Shown: positions 1 through 8,767 of the stretch, one piece after another
How the letters are laid out: each line of letters begins with the position of its first letter
Position numbering within the stretch: the first letter of the stretch is position 1
NCBI RefSeq assembly: GCF_042652085.1
Contig: NZ_JBHSJF010000006.1
Location: 930,001 to 994,000 of the forward strand
Direction of reading: 5' to 3'
Source of the DNA: Flaviflagellibacter deserti
Lineage (GTDB): Bacteria > Pseudomonadota > Alphaproteobacteria > Rhizobiales > Methylopilaceae
DNA length: 64,000 nt
Notes under the pieces: generated by a model
Seen by the model: the letters and a program-made list of their open reading frames with translations, nothing else
What the model was told of the DNA's origin: nothing
The model's database searches: none
Position numbers and translations under genes: made by a program

Positions 1-1044
1 CTTGGCTATGAGGCCCTGCCCCATCAGCTCCGCAACGACAGCAGGCACCCCACCTGCGTGGTAGTAATCCTCGCCGAGATATTCGCCGGCCGGCTGCAGG
101 TTGACGAGGAGCGGGATGTCCTCGCCATAAGTCTGCCAGTCATCGATCGACAGCTCGACGCCGACATGGCGCGCAAGGGCATTCAGATGTATCGGCGCAT
201 TGGTGGAGCCGCCGATGGCCGAGTTGACGCAGATTGCATTCAGAAACGCATCGCGGGTCAGAATATCGGAGGGTTTCAGATCCTCGCGCACCATGTCGAC
301 TATCCTGAGGCCGGTTCGATAGGCAATCTCCTGCCGGTCGCGGTAAGGCGCCGGGATCGCGGCCGAACCCGGCAATTGCATGCCGAGCGCTTCGGCCAGC
401 GAGTTCATCGTCGTCGCCGTGCCCATCGTGTTGCAATAACCGGTCGAGGGTGCCGAGGAGGCGACGAGTTTCACGAAGCCGGCATAGTCGATCTCGCCTT
501 TGGCAAGGAGCTCCCGCGCCTTCCAGACGATCGTGCCGGAGCCAGTGCGCTCGCCGCGGAACCAGCCGTTGAGCATCGGCCCCACCGACAGCGCGATAGC
601 CGGGATGTTCACCGTCGCCGCCGCCATCAAGCAGGCTGGCGTGGTCTTGTCACAGCCGATCGTCAGAACCACGCCGTCGAGCGGATACCCGTACAGCACT
701 TCCACCAGACCCAGATAAGCAAGGTTCCGGTCGAGCCCGGCAGTTGGGCGCTTGCCCGTCTCCTGGATCGGATGCACCGGAAACTCGATCGCAATGCCGC
801 CGGCCTCCCGAATTCCTTCGCGAACGCGGTTGGCGAGCTCGAGGTGATGACGGTTGCACGGCGAAAGGTCCGAGCCGGTCTGGGCTATGCCGATGATCGG
901 CCGTCCGCTTTGCAGTTCCTCCTGGCTAAGCCCGAAATTCATGTAGCGCTCGAGGTAGAGCGCAGTCATGTCGATATTGTCAGCGTTGTCGAACCAGGCT
1001 CGCGAGCGAAGCTCGGAAGAGGAGTTCTTGGCGGGACCGTGCAT
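1..1044 (-). CDS. IlvD/Edd-family sugar-acid dehydratase, probable L-arabonate/D-xylonate dehydratase (3' end cut off)
   Basis: About 348 codons are present; the C-terminal part lies beyond position 1. The protein reads as an IlvD/Edd-family Fe-S dehydratase: 'GCDKTTPAC' carries cluster cysteines, followed by 'STGYCNTMGT' and 'GGSTNAP'. Members acting on aldonic acids remove water to give 2-keto-3-deoxy acids. The ATG at 1044 opens with 'MHGPAKNSSS' and follows an AGGATAG ribosome-binding stretch. It is the last visible gene of the pentose-oxidation operon, 14 nt after the mutarotase gene. With a KDA dehydratase and a ketoglutarate semialdehyde dehydrogenase upstream, L-arabonate (possibly D-xylonate) is the most likely substrate. 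The exact sugar is inference. Confidence 0.88.
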   Translation of the reverse strand, partial: MHGPAKNSSSELRSRAWFDNADNIDMTALYLERYMNFGLSQEELQSGRPIIGIAQTGSDLSPCNRHHLELANRVREGIREAGGIAIEFPVHPIQETGKRPTAGLDRNLAYLGLVEVLYGYPLDGVVLTIGCDKTTPACLMAAATVNIPAIALSVGPMLNGWFRGERTGSGTIVWKARELLAKGEIDYAGFVKLVASSAPSTGYCNTMGTATTMNSLAEALGMQLPGSAAIPAPYRDRQEIAYRTGLRIVDMVREDLKPSDILTRDAFLNAICVNSAIGGSTNAPIHLNALARHVGVELSIDDWQTYGEDIPLLVNLQPAGEYLGEDYYHAGGVPAVVAELMGQGLIAK

Positions 1045-1058
1045 TCTATCCTCCACCG

Positions 1059-2156
1059 TCAAGCCGCTGAGAACCGGTAGATCGACCGGTGCGAATAGAC
1101 GTCGCCTGGGTCTAGCCGGCATGAGGGGTAATCCTGCCGGTTCGGCGCGTTCGGGAAGCCCTGGGGCTCAAGGCAAAGCGCGTCCGATTGGCGGTGAAGC
1201 CGGCCGCCTTTGCCGCGGGCCGTGCCGTCAAGGTAATTCCCGGAATAGAGCTGGAGGCCCGGCTGGTCGGTGAGGAGGTCGAGGGCACGACCGGATACGG
1301 GATCTTCCAGACGCGCGGCGAGGCGCACCACGCCGGGCTGGGTGGTCCTCAGGCGAAAGGTGTGGTCGTAGCCGCGCCCGAGCAGAAGCTGCTCATGATC
1401 TTCGCGAATGCGTTCGCCGACCGGCCGAGGTGACCGGAAGTCGAACGGCGTCCCATCCACCGGCGCAGGCGGACCGAGAGGGATCGTACCTGCGTCCACC
1501 GGCAGATATTGATCGGCGTGGAGCGTCAGCCGATGGTTCAGCACGTCGCCCGACGCTTCTCCGGCCAAATTGAAGAAGCTGTGATGGGTGAGATTGATCA
1601 CCGTCGGCCGGGCAGTCGTCGCGGAATACTCGACCGTGAGCTCGCGTGGCCCCGAGACGCGATAGGTCACCCTCACGTCCAGCGTTCCGGGATAACCCTC
1701 TTCGCCGTCGGGGCTGATGCGCGAGAGCGTGACGAACGGCTCGGGCTGCGACCCGAGCGCCTCGACGCTCCAAATCTGCCGGTCGAACCCCTCATCGCCG
1801 CCATGGAGCGCATGCGAGCGATCGTTGCAGATCAGTGCGTGAACCTGTCCGTCAATGGCAAAGCGACCATGCGCGATGCGGCCAGCGAACCGACCGATCG
1901 TGGCGCCGAAGAAACTGCGGTCCCGGTAGTAGCCGGCGGCGCTATCGTGGCCGAGCACGACATCGGCGAGACGCCCCTCCGTGTCCGGCACCAATAGTGT
2001 CTGAAGGCCGGCGCCATAGGTGATGACACGCGCCTGGAAGCCATCCTCGCCATAGAGGCGCAGAATCTCAACCACCCGCCCGCCGGGCAGTCGGCCGAAC
2101 ACATCGCGTTCGAGCGCCGGTTGGCGATCAGTCATCTGGAGGACGGGCGCGTTCAT
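1059..2156 (-). CDS. galM: aldose 1-epimerase (mutarotase)
   Basis: The 365-residue protein matches the galactose mutarotase family, which interconverts alpha and beta anomers of aldoses. Visible signatures are 'GRFAGRIAHGRF' near residue 90, 'HALHGG' near 115, 'NLTHHSFFNL' with the conserved His pair near 190, and 'LEPQGFPNAPN' near the C terminus, which carries the catalytic Glu. No signal peptide is seen, so it is cytoplasmic. Its ATG overlaps the stop of the upstream dehydrogenase gene by 4 nt (ATGA), indicating translational coupling. It probably supplies the anomer used by the aldose dehydrogenase encoded just upstream. Confidence 0.93.
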   Translation of the reverse strand: MNAPVLQMTDRQPALERDVFGRLPGGRVVEILRLYGEDGFQARVITYGAGLQTLLVPDTEGRLADVVLGHDSAAGYYRDRSFFGATIGRFAGRIAHGRFAIDGQVHALICNDRSHALHGGDEGFDRQIWSVEALGSQPEPFVTLSRISPDGEEGYPGTLDVRVTYRVSGPRELTVEYSATTARPTVINLTHHSFFNLAGEASGDVLNHRLTLHADQYLPVDAGTIPLGPPAPVDGTPFDFRSPRPVGERIREDHEQLLLGRGYDHTFRLRTTQPGVVRLAARLEDPVSGRALDLLTDQPGLQLYSGNYLDGTARGKGGRLHRQSDALCLEPQGFPNAPNRQDYPSCRLDPGDVYSHRSIYRFSAA

Positions 2157-3088
2157 GCCGCTTCCTCAACGAAGGCTTCGACGGTCTTGCGCCGGCCGAG
2201 CATGAAGGCATCCGCGACGTGCGCCAGTGGCGTCAGGTCGACGTCCGACTGGCCGGTGCGGATGAGATCGACGAACCGCCGGTAGATGCCGCGGTATTCG
2301 GCATCCTCTCCGTCGACTAGGATTCGACCGTCGTGGAACAGACGGGCTCCTCCGGAGGACAAAGTCAGCCGCCCCTGGTCCGTGTCCACATGGATGTCCC
2401 AGGTTTGGGGGCCGGTCTGGAGGAAGTCGAACTCGGCCCGGATCAGCGTTCCCGCCTCGTCCGAAAAGTCGAGATCGGCCGCGATCGGCGCCGCGCAGTT
2501 CTCCGGAAACCGCAGTTCCGCAGCGGTGAGAAATATCGGCTGCGGCAGAATACGCGTCAGAATGGACAGAGCATTGATGCCGGGGTCGAACACGCCGAGC
2601 CCGCCCGGCTCCCATATCCAGGTCTGGCCAGGATGCCAGACGCGCACATCCTCCTTCCACTCAATCCGGACCGAACGGATTTCCCGCTCCGCAAGGAAGA
2701 TGCGCGCCGGCTCGACACCAGCAGCGAAGCGCGAATGCCACGTCGCGAAGAGCGTGCGCTTGCCGATTTCGGCGGCGGCGATCAGGACCGGCAGTTCGGA
2801 AACGCTGGCGCCCGGCGGCTTTTCCAGCAGCACATGCTTGCCTGCTCTCAGCGCCGAGGCGGCCTGTGCCCGCCGCACCTGGGGAGGAGTGCAGAGAGCG
2901 ACCGCGTCCACTTCCGGCGCGCCGGCCAAGAGGTCGTCGATCGTGGCGAAGTGCGCCACAGCACCGAGCTTGGCGTTCCGGCTGGCGATTGCCGTGAGCT
3001 CGATTCCTTCCGTGGCTGCGATCGCCGGAATGTGCTGGTCGCGGGCGATCTTTCCGAGACCGACGATGGCGAGACGAATATCACCCAT
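2153..3088 (-). CDS. Gfo/Idh/MocA-type L-arabinose/D-galactose 1-dehydrogenase
   Basis: The 311-residue NAD(P)-dependent oxidoreductase has a Rossmann start 'AIVGLGKIARDQH', the family 'EKPP' motif near residue 93, and a 'WHSRFAAGVEPAR' to 'WHPGQTWIWEPGG' block that I recognise from bacterial L-arabinose/D-galactose 1-dehydrogenases. It would oxidise the aldose at C1 to a lactone, the first step of the non-phosphorylative route. Its start overlaps the end of the semialdehyde dehydrogenase gene by 8 nt and its stop overlaps the mutarotase start by 4 nt. A lactonase, the expected next step, is not in the window. Choice between arabinose and galactose as the main substrate is not possible from sequence. 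Confidence 0.85.
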   Translation of the reverse strand: MGDIRLAIVGLGKIARDQHIPAIAATEGIELTAIASRNAKLGAVAHFATIDDLLAGAPEVDAVALCTPPQVRRAQAASALRAGKHVLLEKPPGASVSELPVLIAAAEIGKRTLFATWHSRFAAGVEPARIFLAEREIRSVRIEWKEDVRVWHPGQTWIWEPGGLGVFDPGINALSILTRILPQPIFLTAAELRFPENCAAPIAADLDFSDEAGTLIRAEFDFLQTGPQTWDIHVDTDQGRLTLSSGGARLFHDGRILVDGEDAEYRGIYRRFVDLIRTGQSDVDLTPLAHVADAFMLGRRKTVEAFVEEAA

Positions 3089-4667
3089 GGTCAGTCCTCC
3101 CCGAAACGCCGTCGACGAGCCGCCGCAGGCCCAGAGGATTTGCCGCTTTCAAAGCCTCCGGCAGAAGGTCGTCAGAGAGGTCCTGATAGCAGACCGGCCT
3201 GAGGAAGCGCCGGATCGCCAGCGTGCCGACTGAGGTCGAACGGGGATCGGAGGTGGCAGGAAACGGCCCGCCATGCACCATCGCCTGTCCGACTTCGACA
3301 CCGGTCGGCCATCCATTGGCGAGCACCCGGCCGGCGCGTTCCTCCAGCAATGGCAACAGGCGGCGCGCGAGCGCGTGGTCACCGGCATCGATGTGGATCG
3401 TCGCCGTCAGCTGACCTTCGAGTCGTTCGGCTGCCTGAATCATCTCGGCCTCGTCCGCGCAGCGCACGATGATCGAGGAGGCGCCGAACACCTCGCCCGC
3501 CAGGGCGTGGTCGCCGATAAACGTCTTCGCATCCGTCGCGAACAGCGCCGCGCGGCACATATTCGCGCCCTCCCCTGGCAAACCACGGGCAAGAAGCTCC
3601 GTGCTCGAATGCTTTTCGAGTTCAGCGACACTCCTGCCGAAAGCCTGATGGATGCCCGGCGTCAGCATGGTTGCGGCGTTGATCTCGCCGAGAGCCGCCC
3701 TAGCTGCAGCGATGAAGCGATCAAGCGCAGGCCCGTCGAGAGCGATGACGAGGCCAGGATTGGTGCAGAACTGCCCTGCCCCCAGAACAAGCGAACCTAC
3801 GAATGCCCTGCCAAGCGTCTCCGCCCGCGCGTCAAGCGCGCTCGGCAGCAGAAAGACCGGGTTGATGCTGCTCATCTCGGCATAGACCGGTATCGGCACA
3901 GGCCTCGCCGCGGCGATGCGCATCAGCGCGAGGCCGCCCGCCCGAGAACCGGTGAAGCCCACGGCCATAATGCGTGGATCGGCTACCAGCGCTCCACCAA
4001 GCTCATTCGACGTACCAGTCAGAAGCGAGAATACGCCCTCGGGAAGGCCAGACTGGGCCACGGCCTCGCGGATCGCGCGCCCGACCAGCTCCGACGTGCC
4101 CGGGTGTGCCGGATGTCCCTTGACGACGACTGGGCAGCCGGCGGCGAGCGCCGAGGCCGTGTCTCCGCCCGCCACGGAAAAGGCGAGCGGAAAATTGCTG
4201 GCGCCGAATACCGCAACCGGGCCTATGCCGACGTGGCGCAGGCGCAGATCGGGACGTGGCAATGGCTTCCGGTCTGGCAACGCCGTGTCGATTCGCGCCT
4301 CGACCCAATCGCCGCCGCGCACCATCTGGGCGAACAGGCGCAATTGCCCGGTCGTGCGTGCCCCTTCGCCGTTGAGCCGCCCCTTCGGCAGGGCCGTCTC
4401 GCTCATCGCCCGGCTGATCAATGTGTCGCCGAGCGCCTCGATCCTGTCGGCGATGTTTTCGAGAAACCGCGCGCGCTCCTCGGGCTGCGTTTCGCGGAAG
4501 GTCGGGAACGCAGCGGCGGCCAGCGCGGCTGCACGTTCGACCTCGCCCGGACCGGCATCGGCGAAGACCGGTTCGATTGCCTCTCCGCGGGCTGGATCGA
4601 TCGCGCGGAAGCCTGCCTTCGCCGGAACGTCGCGAGCACCGATCAAGAGATCGCCTGTGATCGTCAT
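3081..4667 (-). CDS. alpha-ketoglutaric semialdehyde (2,5-dioxovalerate) dehydrogenase
   Basis: From the ATG at 4667 this is a 528-residue aldehyde dehydrogenase. Lys183 ('VVKGHPAHPG'), 'GFTGS' near 237, the general-base Glu264 in 'VYAEMSS' and the nucleophile Cys301 in 'GQFCTNPG' are all present. The 'KGHPAHPGTSE' block and this length fit ketoglutarate semialdehyde dehydrogenases, which make 2-oxoglutarate as the last step of oxidative pentose or sugar-acid degradation. A longer open frame extends upstream, but the 51 extra residues overlap the preceding gene and look random, and the ATG at 4667 overlaps that gene's stop as ATGA. NAD versus NADP preference cannot be told. Confidence 0.92.
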   Translation of the reverse strand: MTITGDLLIGARDVPAKAGFRAIDPARGEAIEPVFADAGPGEVERAAALAAAAFPTFRETQPEERARFLENIADRIEALGDTLISRAMSETALPKGRLNGEGARTTGQLRLFAQMVRGGDWVEARIDTALPDRKPLPRPDLRLRHVGIGPVAVFGASNFPLAFSVAGGDTASALAAGCPVVVKGHPAHPGTSELVGRAIREAVAQSGLPEGVFSLLTGTSNELGGALVADPRIMAVGFTGSRAGGLALMRIAAARPVPIPVYAEMSSINPVFLLPSALDARAETLGRAFVGSLVLGAGQFCTNPGLVIALDGPALDRFIAAARAALGEINAATMLTPGIHQAFGRSVAELEKHSSTELLARGLPGEGANMCRAALFATDAKTFIGDHALAGEVFGASSIIVRCADEAEMIQAAERLEGQLTATIHIDAGDHALARRLLPLLEERAGRVLANGWPTGVEVGQAMVHGGPFPATSDPRSTSVGTLAIRRFLRPVCYQDLSDDLLPEALKAANPLGLRRLVDGVSGRTDHG

Positions 4668-5584
4668 GTCCACCTCAATACCAAGGGATCGAGACGCCGC
4701 GCGGTCTCGATCAAACCGGCGCGGGTTGCCGGGTGGAGCGGCTGCAGCGGGTGACGTACCGCTTCGGATGCGATCACACCCCCCTCCTTCATCAGCACCT
4801 TGCAGGTTGAGAGGCCGCACTGGCGGTTCTCGTAATTGATCAGCGGCAGCCAGCGCTGATAGGCGGCGAAGGCGTCGTCGCGACGACCCTCAAAGAAGGA
4901 GTCGGTGATCTCTCGAATGCCGTCCGGATAGCCGCCGCCGGTCATCGCTCCGGTCGCCCCGGCTTCGAGATCGGAGATCAGCGTAATCGCCTCTTCGCCG
5001 TCCCAGGGCCCTTCTATGTCCTCGCCGCCGATCTCGATCAGGGTCCTGAGCTTGGCAGCCGCCTGTGGCACCTCGATTTTGAAATAGGAAAGGTTGTCGA
5101 TCTCCCGCGCCATCCTCGCGAGGAACGGCGCCGACAAAGGCGTGCCGGCAACAGGCGCGTCCTGCACCATGATCGGAATGGAGATCGCATCGGAGATGCG
5201 GCGGAAGAACTCGTAGATGCCGTCTTCGGGCACGCGGATCGTGGCGCCGTGATAGGGCGGCATGATCATCACCATGGCGGCCCCCGCCTCCTGCGCCCGG
5301 CGAGACCGCTCCGCACAGACCGCGCTCGAGAAATGAGTGGTGGTGACGATGACTGGCACGCGCCCAGCCACGTGCTCGAGCGCGGTTCTCATCACGAGGT
5401 CGCGCTCGGCGTCGCTGAGCACGAACTGCTCCGAGAAATTGGCGAGGACGCAGATGCCCTGCGAGCCCGCATCGATCATGAAGTCGAGGGCCCGCTTCTG
5501 CCCGTCGAGATCGAGTTCGCCATGGTCGTCGAAGACGGTGGGCGCCACTGGGAACACGCCCTTGAATGGTCGGCGCGCAGTCAT
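4664..5584 (-). CDS. dihydrodipicolinate synthase-family enzyme, probable L-2-keto-3-deoxyarabonate dehydratase
   Basis: The 306-residue protein belongs to the DapA/NAL class I aldolase family (TIM barrel). It has the early 'GVFPVAPTVFDD' strand, 'QGICVLANFSEQF' around residue 43, and 'YFKIEV' near 168, where the Lys would be the Schiff-base residue. In this operon a DapA-like protein should convert L-2-keto-3-deoxyarabonate to 2-oxoglutarate semialdehyde, substrate of the next gene product. It is coupled by 4-nt overlaps on both sides, to the GntR gene upstream and the dehydrogenase downstream. An aldolase role (to pyruvate and glycolaldehyde) is less likely because the semialdehyde dehydrogenase is present. 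Confidence 0.86.
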   Translation of the reverse strand: MTARRPFKGVFPVAPTVFDDHGELDLDGQKRALDFMIDAGSQGICVLANFSEQFVLSDAERDLVMRTALEHVAGRVPVIVTTTHFSSAVCAERSRRAQEAGAAMVMIMPPYHGATIRVPEDGIYEFFRRISDAISIPIMVQDAPVAGTPLSAPFLARMAREIDNLSYFKIEVPQAAAKLRTLIEIGGEDIEGPWDGEEAITLISDLEAGATGAMTGGGYPDGIREITDSFFEGRRDDAFAAYQRWLPLINYENRQCGLSTCKVLMKEGGVIASEAVRHPLQPLHPATRAGLIETARRLDPLVLRWT

Positions 5585-6321
5585 CTGGCGGCGGCTCCTT
5601 CGCCATCCACCCCCTGGCGGCGGAGTCCGTTGAAGATCACGTCGGTCATCGCCGCGCCTGCCAGTTCCGGCGAGCGTTGGGCGATCGCCTCGACGATCCG
5701 CGAATGCGCGGCGATCGCGATCTCTCGCTCCACGTCCTCAACCGGAGCGCTGAGCAGGAACGAGGCTCGAAGCGCCGCCTCTATGACCGCGCCGATCGAG
5801 CGCATGAACGGATTGTCCGAGGCGTTGGCGATAGCGATATGCAGGCGGAGGTCGGCCTCAGCGAACGCCACCGAATAAGGATCCGCCTCGCGCATTTCCT
5901 GCATCGCCGCTTCGATCAGCGCCAGCGCCTCGGGAGTACGCCGTTCGGCTGCGAGCGCGGCCGAACGCGGCTCCACCGCGAGGCGAATATCGGCGAGATC
6001 GCGCAGGAAGCGGCGGTCGATGCCGGCGTCAAGGTGCCAGGCCAGCACGTCGGGATCGAACATGTTCCATGCGGAACGCTCCCGCACCACCGTGCCGACC
6101 TTCGCCTTGGTGCTGAGCAGGCCCTTTGCCACCAGCGTCTTGACGCTTTCCCGGACGACGGGTCGCGAGACACCGAACTGAGCAGTGAACTCCGCATCGC
6201 CGGGCAGTTTGCCGTGCTCGGGATAGCGCCCGGCGATGATGTCGATGCCGATCTGGCGGGCGATCTCCGCGTGGTTCGAGCGAGCGCGGCCGACGGGAAT
6301 GACGATGAGCTGCGTGTTCAC
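5581..6321 (-). CDS. FadR/GntR-family transcriptional regulator of the pentose operon
   Basis: An N-terminal winged helix ('GKLPGDAEFTAQFGVSRPVVRESVK') is followed by an all-helical FCD ligand-binding domain with spaced Asp/His residues ('DLRLHIAIANASDNPF', 'IAAHSRIVEAI'). The frame is open as far as a TTG at 6501, but similarity to GntR proteins begins only near 'VNTQLIVIPV'; I therefore favour the GTG at 6321, which leaves about 217 bp for a promoter. It is the first gene of the operon and overlaps the KDA dehydratase start by 4 nt, so it is probably autoregulated. Such regulators usually release DNA on binding a sugar acid, which is inference here. Confidence 0.82.
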   Translation of the reverse strand: MNTQLIVIPVGRARSNHAEIARQIGIDIIAGRYPEHGKLPGDAEFTAQFGVSRPVVRESVKTLVAKGLLSTKAKVGTVVRERSAWNMFDPDVLAWHLDAGIDRRFLRDLADIRLAVEPRSAALAAERRTPEALALIEAAMQEMREADPYSVAFAEADLRLHIAIANASDNPFMRSIGAVIEAALRASFLLSAPVEDVEREIAIAAHSRIVEAIAQRSPELAGAAMTDVIFNGLRRQGVDGEGAAAR

Positions 6322-6498
6322 CAGCGGCCTCGCGCATCCAGGGCGTGGCGCGTGGATGTGGAACGGTCTGCAGCAAGCTCGTGAAGTCCGAGAGACGAAG
6401 ATGTGTTCGCCCTCGGCAGCGTTGCCGTTCGACTCATGGCCGGCCTCCCTTTTCACCGCCGTCTTCTGATGGACGGTCGGTCCCGCTTCAGCAGCATC

Positions 6499-6523
6499 CA
6501 ATAGTCATATTATATAGCTATTG
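6499..6523. promoter_or_regulatory. candidate operator/promoter of the GntR-pentose operon
   Basis: A CAATAG/CTATTG inverted repeat with 6-bp arms and a 13-bp AT-rich spacer lies in the 217-bp gap upstream of the regulator's likely start. The AT-rich core is conspicuous in GC-rich surroundings. GntR-family operators are short inverted repeats of this scale. No experiment or alignment supports it. Confidence 0.35.
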
Positions 6524-6538
6524 AGATGAGCAAGGGAT

Positions 6539-7702
6539 TTAATCGAATGCCAGCCACTGTCCTTGTTTCGACGACTGGACTGCGCGTTCGATGAAGCGCA
6601 CGCCGCGAGCGCCGTCCTGAACAGTCGGATAATCGGCTTCGATGGGATCGGCGGTGCCGGCGGATTCTTTCGCTTTGATAGCGGCGAAGACGCCGCGATA
6701 GATGTTCGCAAACGCTTCGATAAATCCTTCTGGATGACCAGCCGGGATGCGGCTTGCCCTCTTCGCCGAGGCGCTCAGCCAGGGCGAACCGCGCGTCAGT
6801 ACGATCTTCGGGCCATCATGCCGGTGATGGATCAGCCGGCTGGGCCGTTCCTGCCGCCACTCCAGCGTTCCCAGTGTTCCCGACACGTGAAGACGGAGAT
6901 CGTTTTCGAGACCGGTATTGATCTGCGAGGCGACCAGCACGCCGCGAGCCCCACCTCGAAAGCGCAGCAACATATTGGCGTCGTCATCGAGGGCTCGGCC
7001 GGGAACCAATGCGCCCAGATCAGCGACGAGCGACTCGATTTCGAGCCCGGTCACGGCCGAGACGAGGTTCTCGGCATGGGATCCGATATCGCCGATCGCG
7101 CCGCCGATGCCGCTCATCGCCGGGTCGGTGCGCCAGCTCGCCTGCTTCTGCCCTTCCCGCTCCAGCGCGGTGGCTAGCCAGCCCTGATTATATTCGACAA
7201 CGATCTTCCGCACCGTACCGATCGTGCCGTCGCGCACCATGTCGCGCGCCTGACGGACCATGGGATAACCCGTATAGTTGTAGGTGACGCCGAACACGCT
7301 TCCCTGATCCGCGACGGCTTGGACGAGAGTCTCCGCCTGCTCCGAGGACTGCACCAACGGCTTGTCACAGACGACATGAAAGCCTGCGGTGACGAATGCT
7401 TCAGCAATCGAAAAATGTGTGTCGGTCGGCGTGACGATCGTGACGAAATCGACGCGTTCGTCGGAGGGACGCCGTAGTTCGTCGTCGAGCAGCGCTCGCC
7501 AATCGCCATGATTGCGCGCGGGTGGAAGGCCGAGCATGCGGCCGGATTCCAGCGCGCGTTCGGGCGTCGACGAGAGGGCTCCGGCCGTGAATTCGGCCAT
7601 GCCGTCCAGCGCAATCGCATGCCGGTGCACCGCCCCGATGAAGGCATCGCGCCCACCACCGATCATCGCATAGCGCAGCTTGCGCGGGGATTCCTCGCTC
7701 AT
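6539..7702 (-). CDS. Gfo/Idh/MocA-family oxidoreductase (sugar or polyol dehydrogenase)
   Basis: About 387 residues from the ATG at 7702. The Rossmann start is 'YAMIGGGRDAFIGAVHR', with 'IVTPTDTHFSIAEAF' and the catalytic-loop motif 'CDKPLV' (equivalent of EKP), followed by the C-terminal beta-sheet domain ('GGAIGDIGSHAENLV'). An in-frame ATG at 7735 is possible, but GGATAAG sits upstream of 7702. It is the last gene of the ribose-type ABC transporter operon, so it probably oxidises the imported sugar, polyol or derivative using NAD(P). The partner TIM-barrel isomerase gene at 12723 is divergent from the same operon. Substrate unknown. Confidence 0.82.
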   Translation of the reverse strand: MSEESPRKLRYAMIGGGRDAFIGAVHRHAIALDGMAEFTAGALSSTPERALESGRMLGLPPARNHGDWRALLDDELRRPSDERVDFVTIVTPTDTHFSIAEAFVTAGFHVVCDKPLVQSSEQAETLVQAVADQGSVFGVTYNYTGYPMVRQARDMVRDGTIGTVRKIVVEYNQGWLATALEREGQKQASWRTDPAMSGIGGAIGDIGSHAENLVSAVTGLEIESLVADLGALVPGRALDDDANMLLRFRGGARGVLVASQINTGLENDLRLHVSGTLGTLEWRQERPSRLIHHRHDGPKIVLTRGSPWLSASAKRASRIPAGHPEGFIEAFANIYRGVFAAIKAKESAGTADPIEADYPTVQDGARGVRFIERAVQSSKQGQWLAFD

Positions 7703-7764
7703 GATCTTATCCGTGGGGAAAGCGGCCGCCGCCATCGCGGCGACCGTTGCGGGAGAGCGCCGGC

Positions 7765-8739
7765 TCAGAACGGCGAGTCGGGATAGTAGAAGTCCTTGGC
7801 GTTGCCCTTATCGATCAGCACCGAGGGAATGATCGTCGTCGGCGGCAGCTTCTCGCCCTTCAGCCGCGCCTCGGCGGTCAGCTTGATCGCGTCGTAGATG
7901 AATTTCGGCGAATAGCTGACATTGGCCTCGATCCGTGGATCGGACCCGTCGAGGATCACCTTCACCATGTCCTTCGCGCCGGCGCCGCCGAAGATCAGCT
8001 TGATGTCCTTGCGGCCAGCCTGGTTGATCGCACGCATGGCACCGAACGCCATGTCGTCGTCGGCCGCCCAGAACGCATCGATCTCCTTGAAGCGCGTCAG
8101 GAAGTCCTGTGTGACCTTGAAGGCGTCGTCCCGGTTCCAGTTTCCATACTTGGCATCAAGCAGTTTGACGTCGGGATGCGCCTTCAGGACGGCTGTGAAG
8201 GCATCCATGCGTTCGTTGTCGAGCGTCGTCGGGATGCCGCGCAGGGCGACGACGTTGCCTTTGCCGTTGAGCTTCTTGACGATGTACTCGGCGGGAATTC
8301 GGCCGAACGCGGTGTTGTCGCCAGCGACATAGGCGTCCTGCGCACTCGTATCGGTCAGGCCGCGATCGACCACGGTGACGTAGGCGCCCTTCGCCTTCAC
8401 GTTTGCGACCGGCTTCGTCAGCGCGGCCGACTCGAAGGGGAAGACCACGAGCGCGTTGATCTTGTTGACCGTGCTCAGATCCTGAAGCTGGTTCGCCTGC
8501 TCGGTTGCGTTCGCGGCCGTCCTGATGGTGATCTTCAGGTCCTTGTGCTGCGCCTCGAGATTCTTCTTCGCCTGGTTCGCCCAGTAGTTGATGCCGCCCA
8601 TGAAGCTGTGGGTGGCGGCCGGGATCGACACGCCGAGATTGACGGTCTCTGCCGCGAGTGAGGGCGACGCGCCCACGGCCGCGAAGGCGACGGCCGCGAC
8701 CGCCGACTTCAGCATGTCACGCCGGTTCGTTTCTGACAT
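7765..8739 (-). CDS. sugar ABC transporter, periplasmic substrate-binding protein (ribose type)
   Basis: The 324-residue protein starts at an ATG preceded by GGGAGGT. Residues 1 to about 31 form a signal peptide with a twin-Arg pair ('NRRDMLKSAVAAVAF'), so Tat export is possible. The mature part is a type 1 periplasmic-binding fold: 'VNLGVSIPAATHSFMGGI', 'INALVVFPFESAAL', 'AYVAGDNTAFGR' and 'AFWAADDDMAFGAM' follow the RbsB pattern. It delivers a sugar or polyol to the adjacent permease/ATPase. Gene order in the operon is ROK, ATPase, permease, binding protein, oxidoreductase. Confidence 0.9.
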   Translation of the reverse strand: MSETNRRDMLKSAVAAVAFAAVGASPSLAAETVNLGVSIPAATHSFMGGINYWANQAKKNLEAQHKDLKITIRTAANATEQANQLQDLSTVNKINALVVFPFESAALTKPVANVKAKGAYVTVVDRGLTDTSAQDAYVAGDNTAFGRIPAEYIVKKLNGKGNVVALRGIPTTLDNERMDAFTAVLKAHPDVKLLDAKYGNWNRDDAFKVTQDFLTRFKEIDAFWAADDDMAFGAMRAINQAGRKDIKLIFGGAGAKDMVKVILDGSDPRIEANVSYSPKFIYDAIKLTAEARLKGEKLPPTTIIPSVLIDKGNAKDFYYPDSPF

Positions 8740-8767
8740 TTCATTACCTCCCTGTTGGCGGGTCGCT

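Noticed and set aside
3273..4754. Long plus-strand open frame (493 codons) opposite the semialdehyde dehydrogenase gene
   Set aside because: Arg-rich random composition; the minus-strand frame has full aldehyde dehydrogenase motifs. Typical shadow frame in GC-rich DNA.
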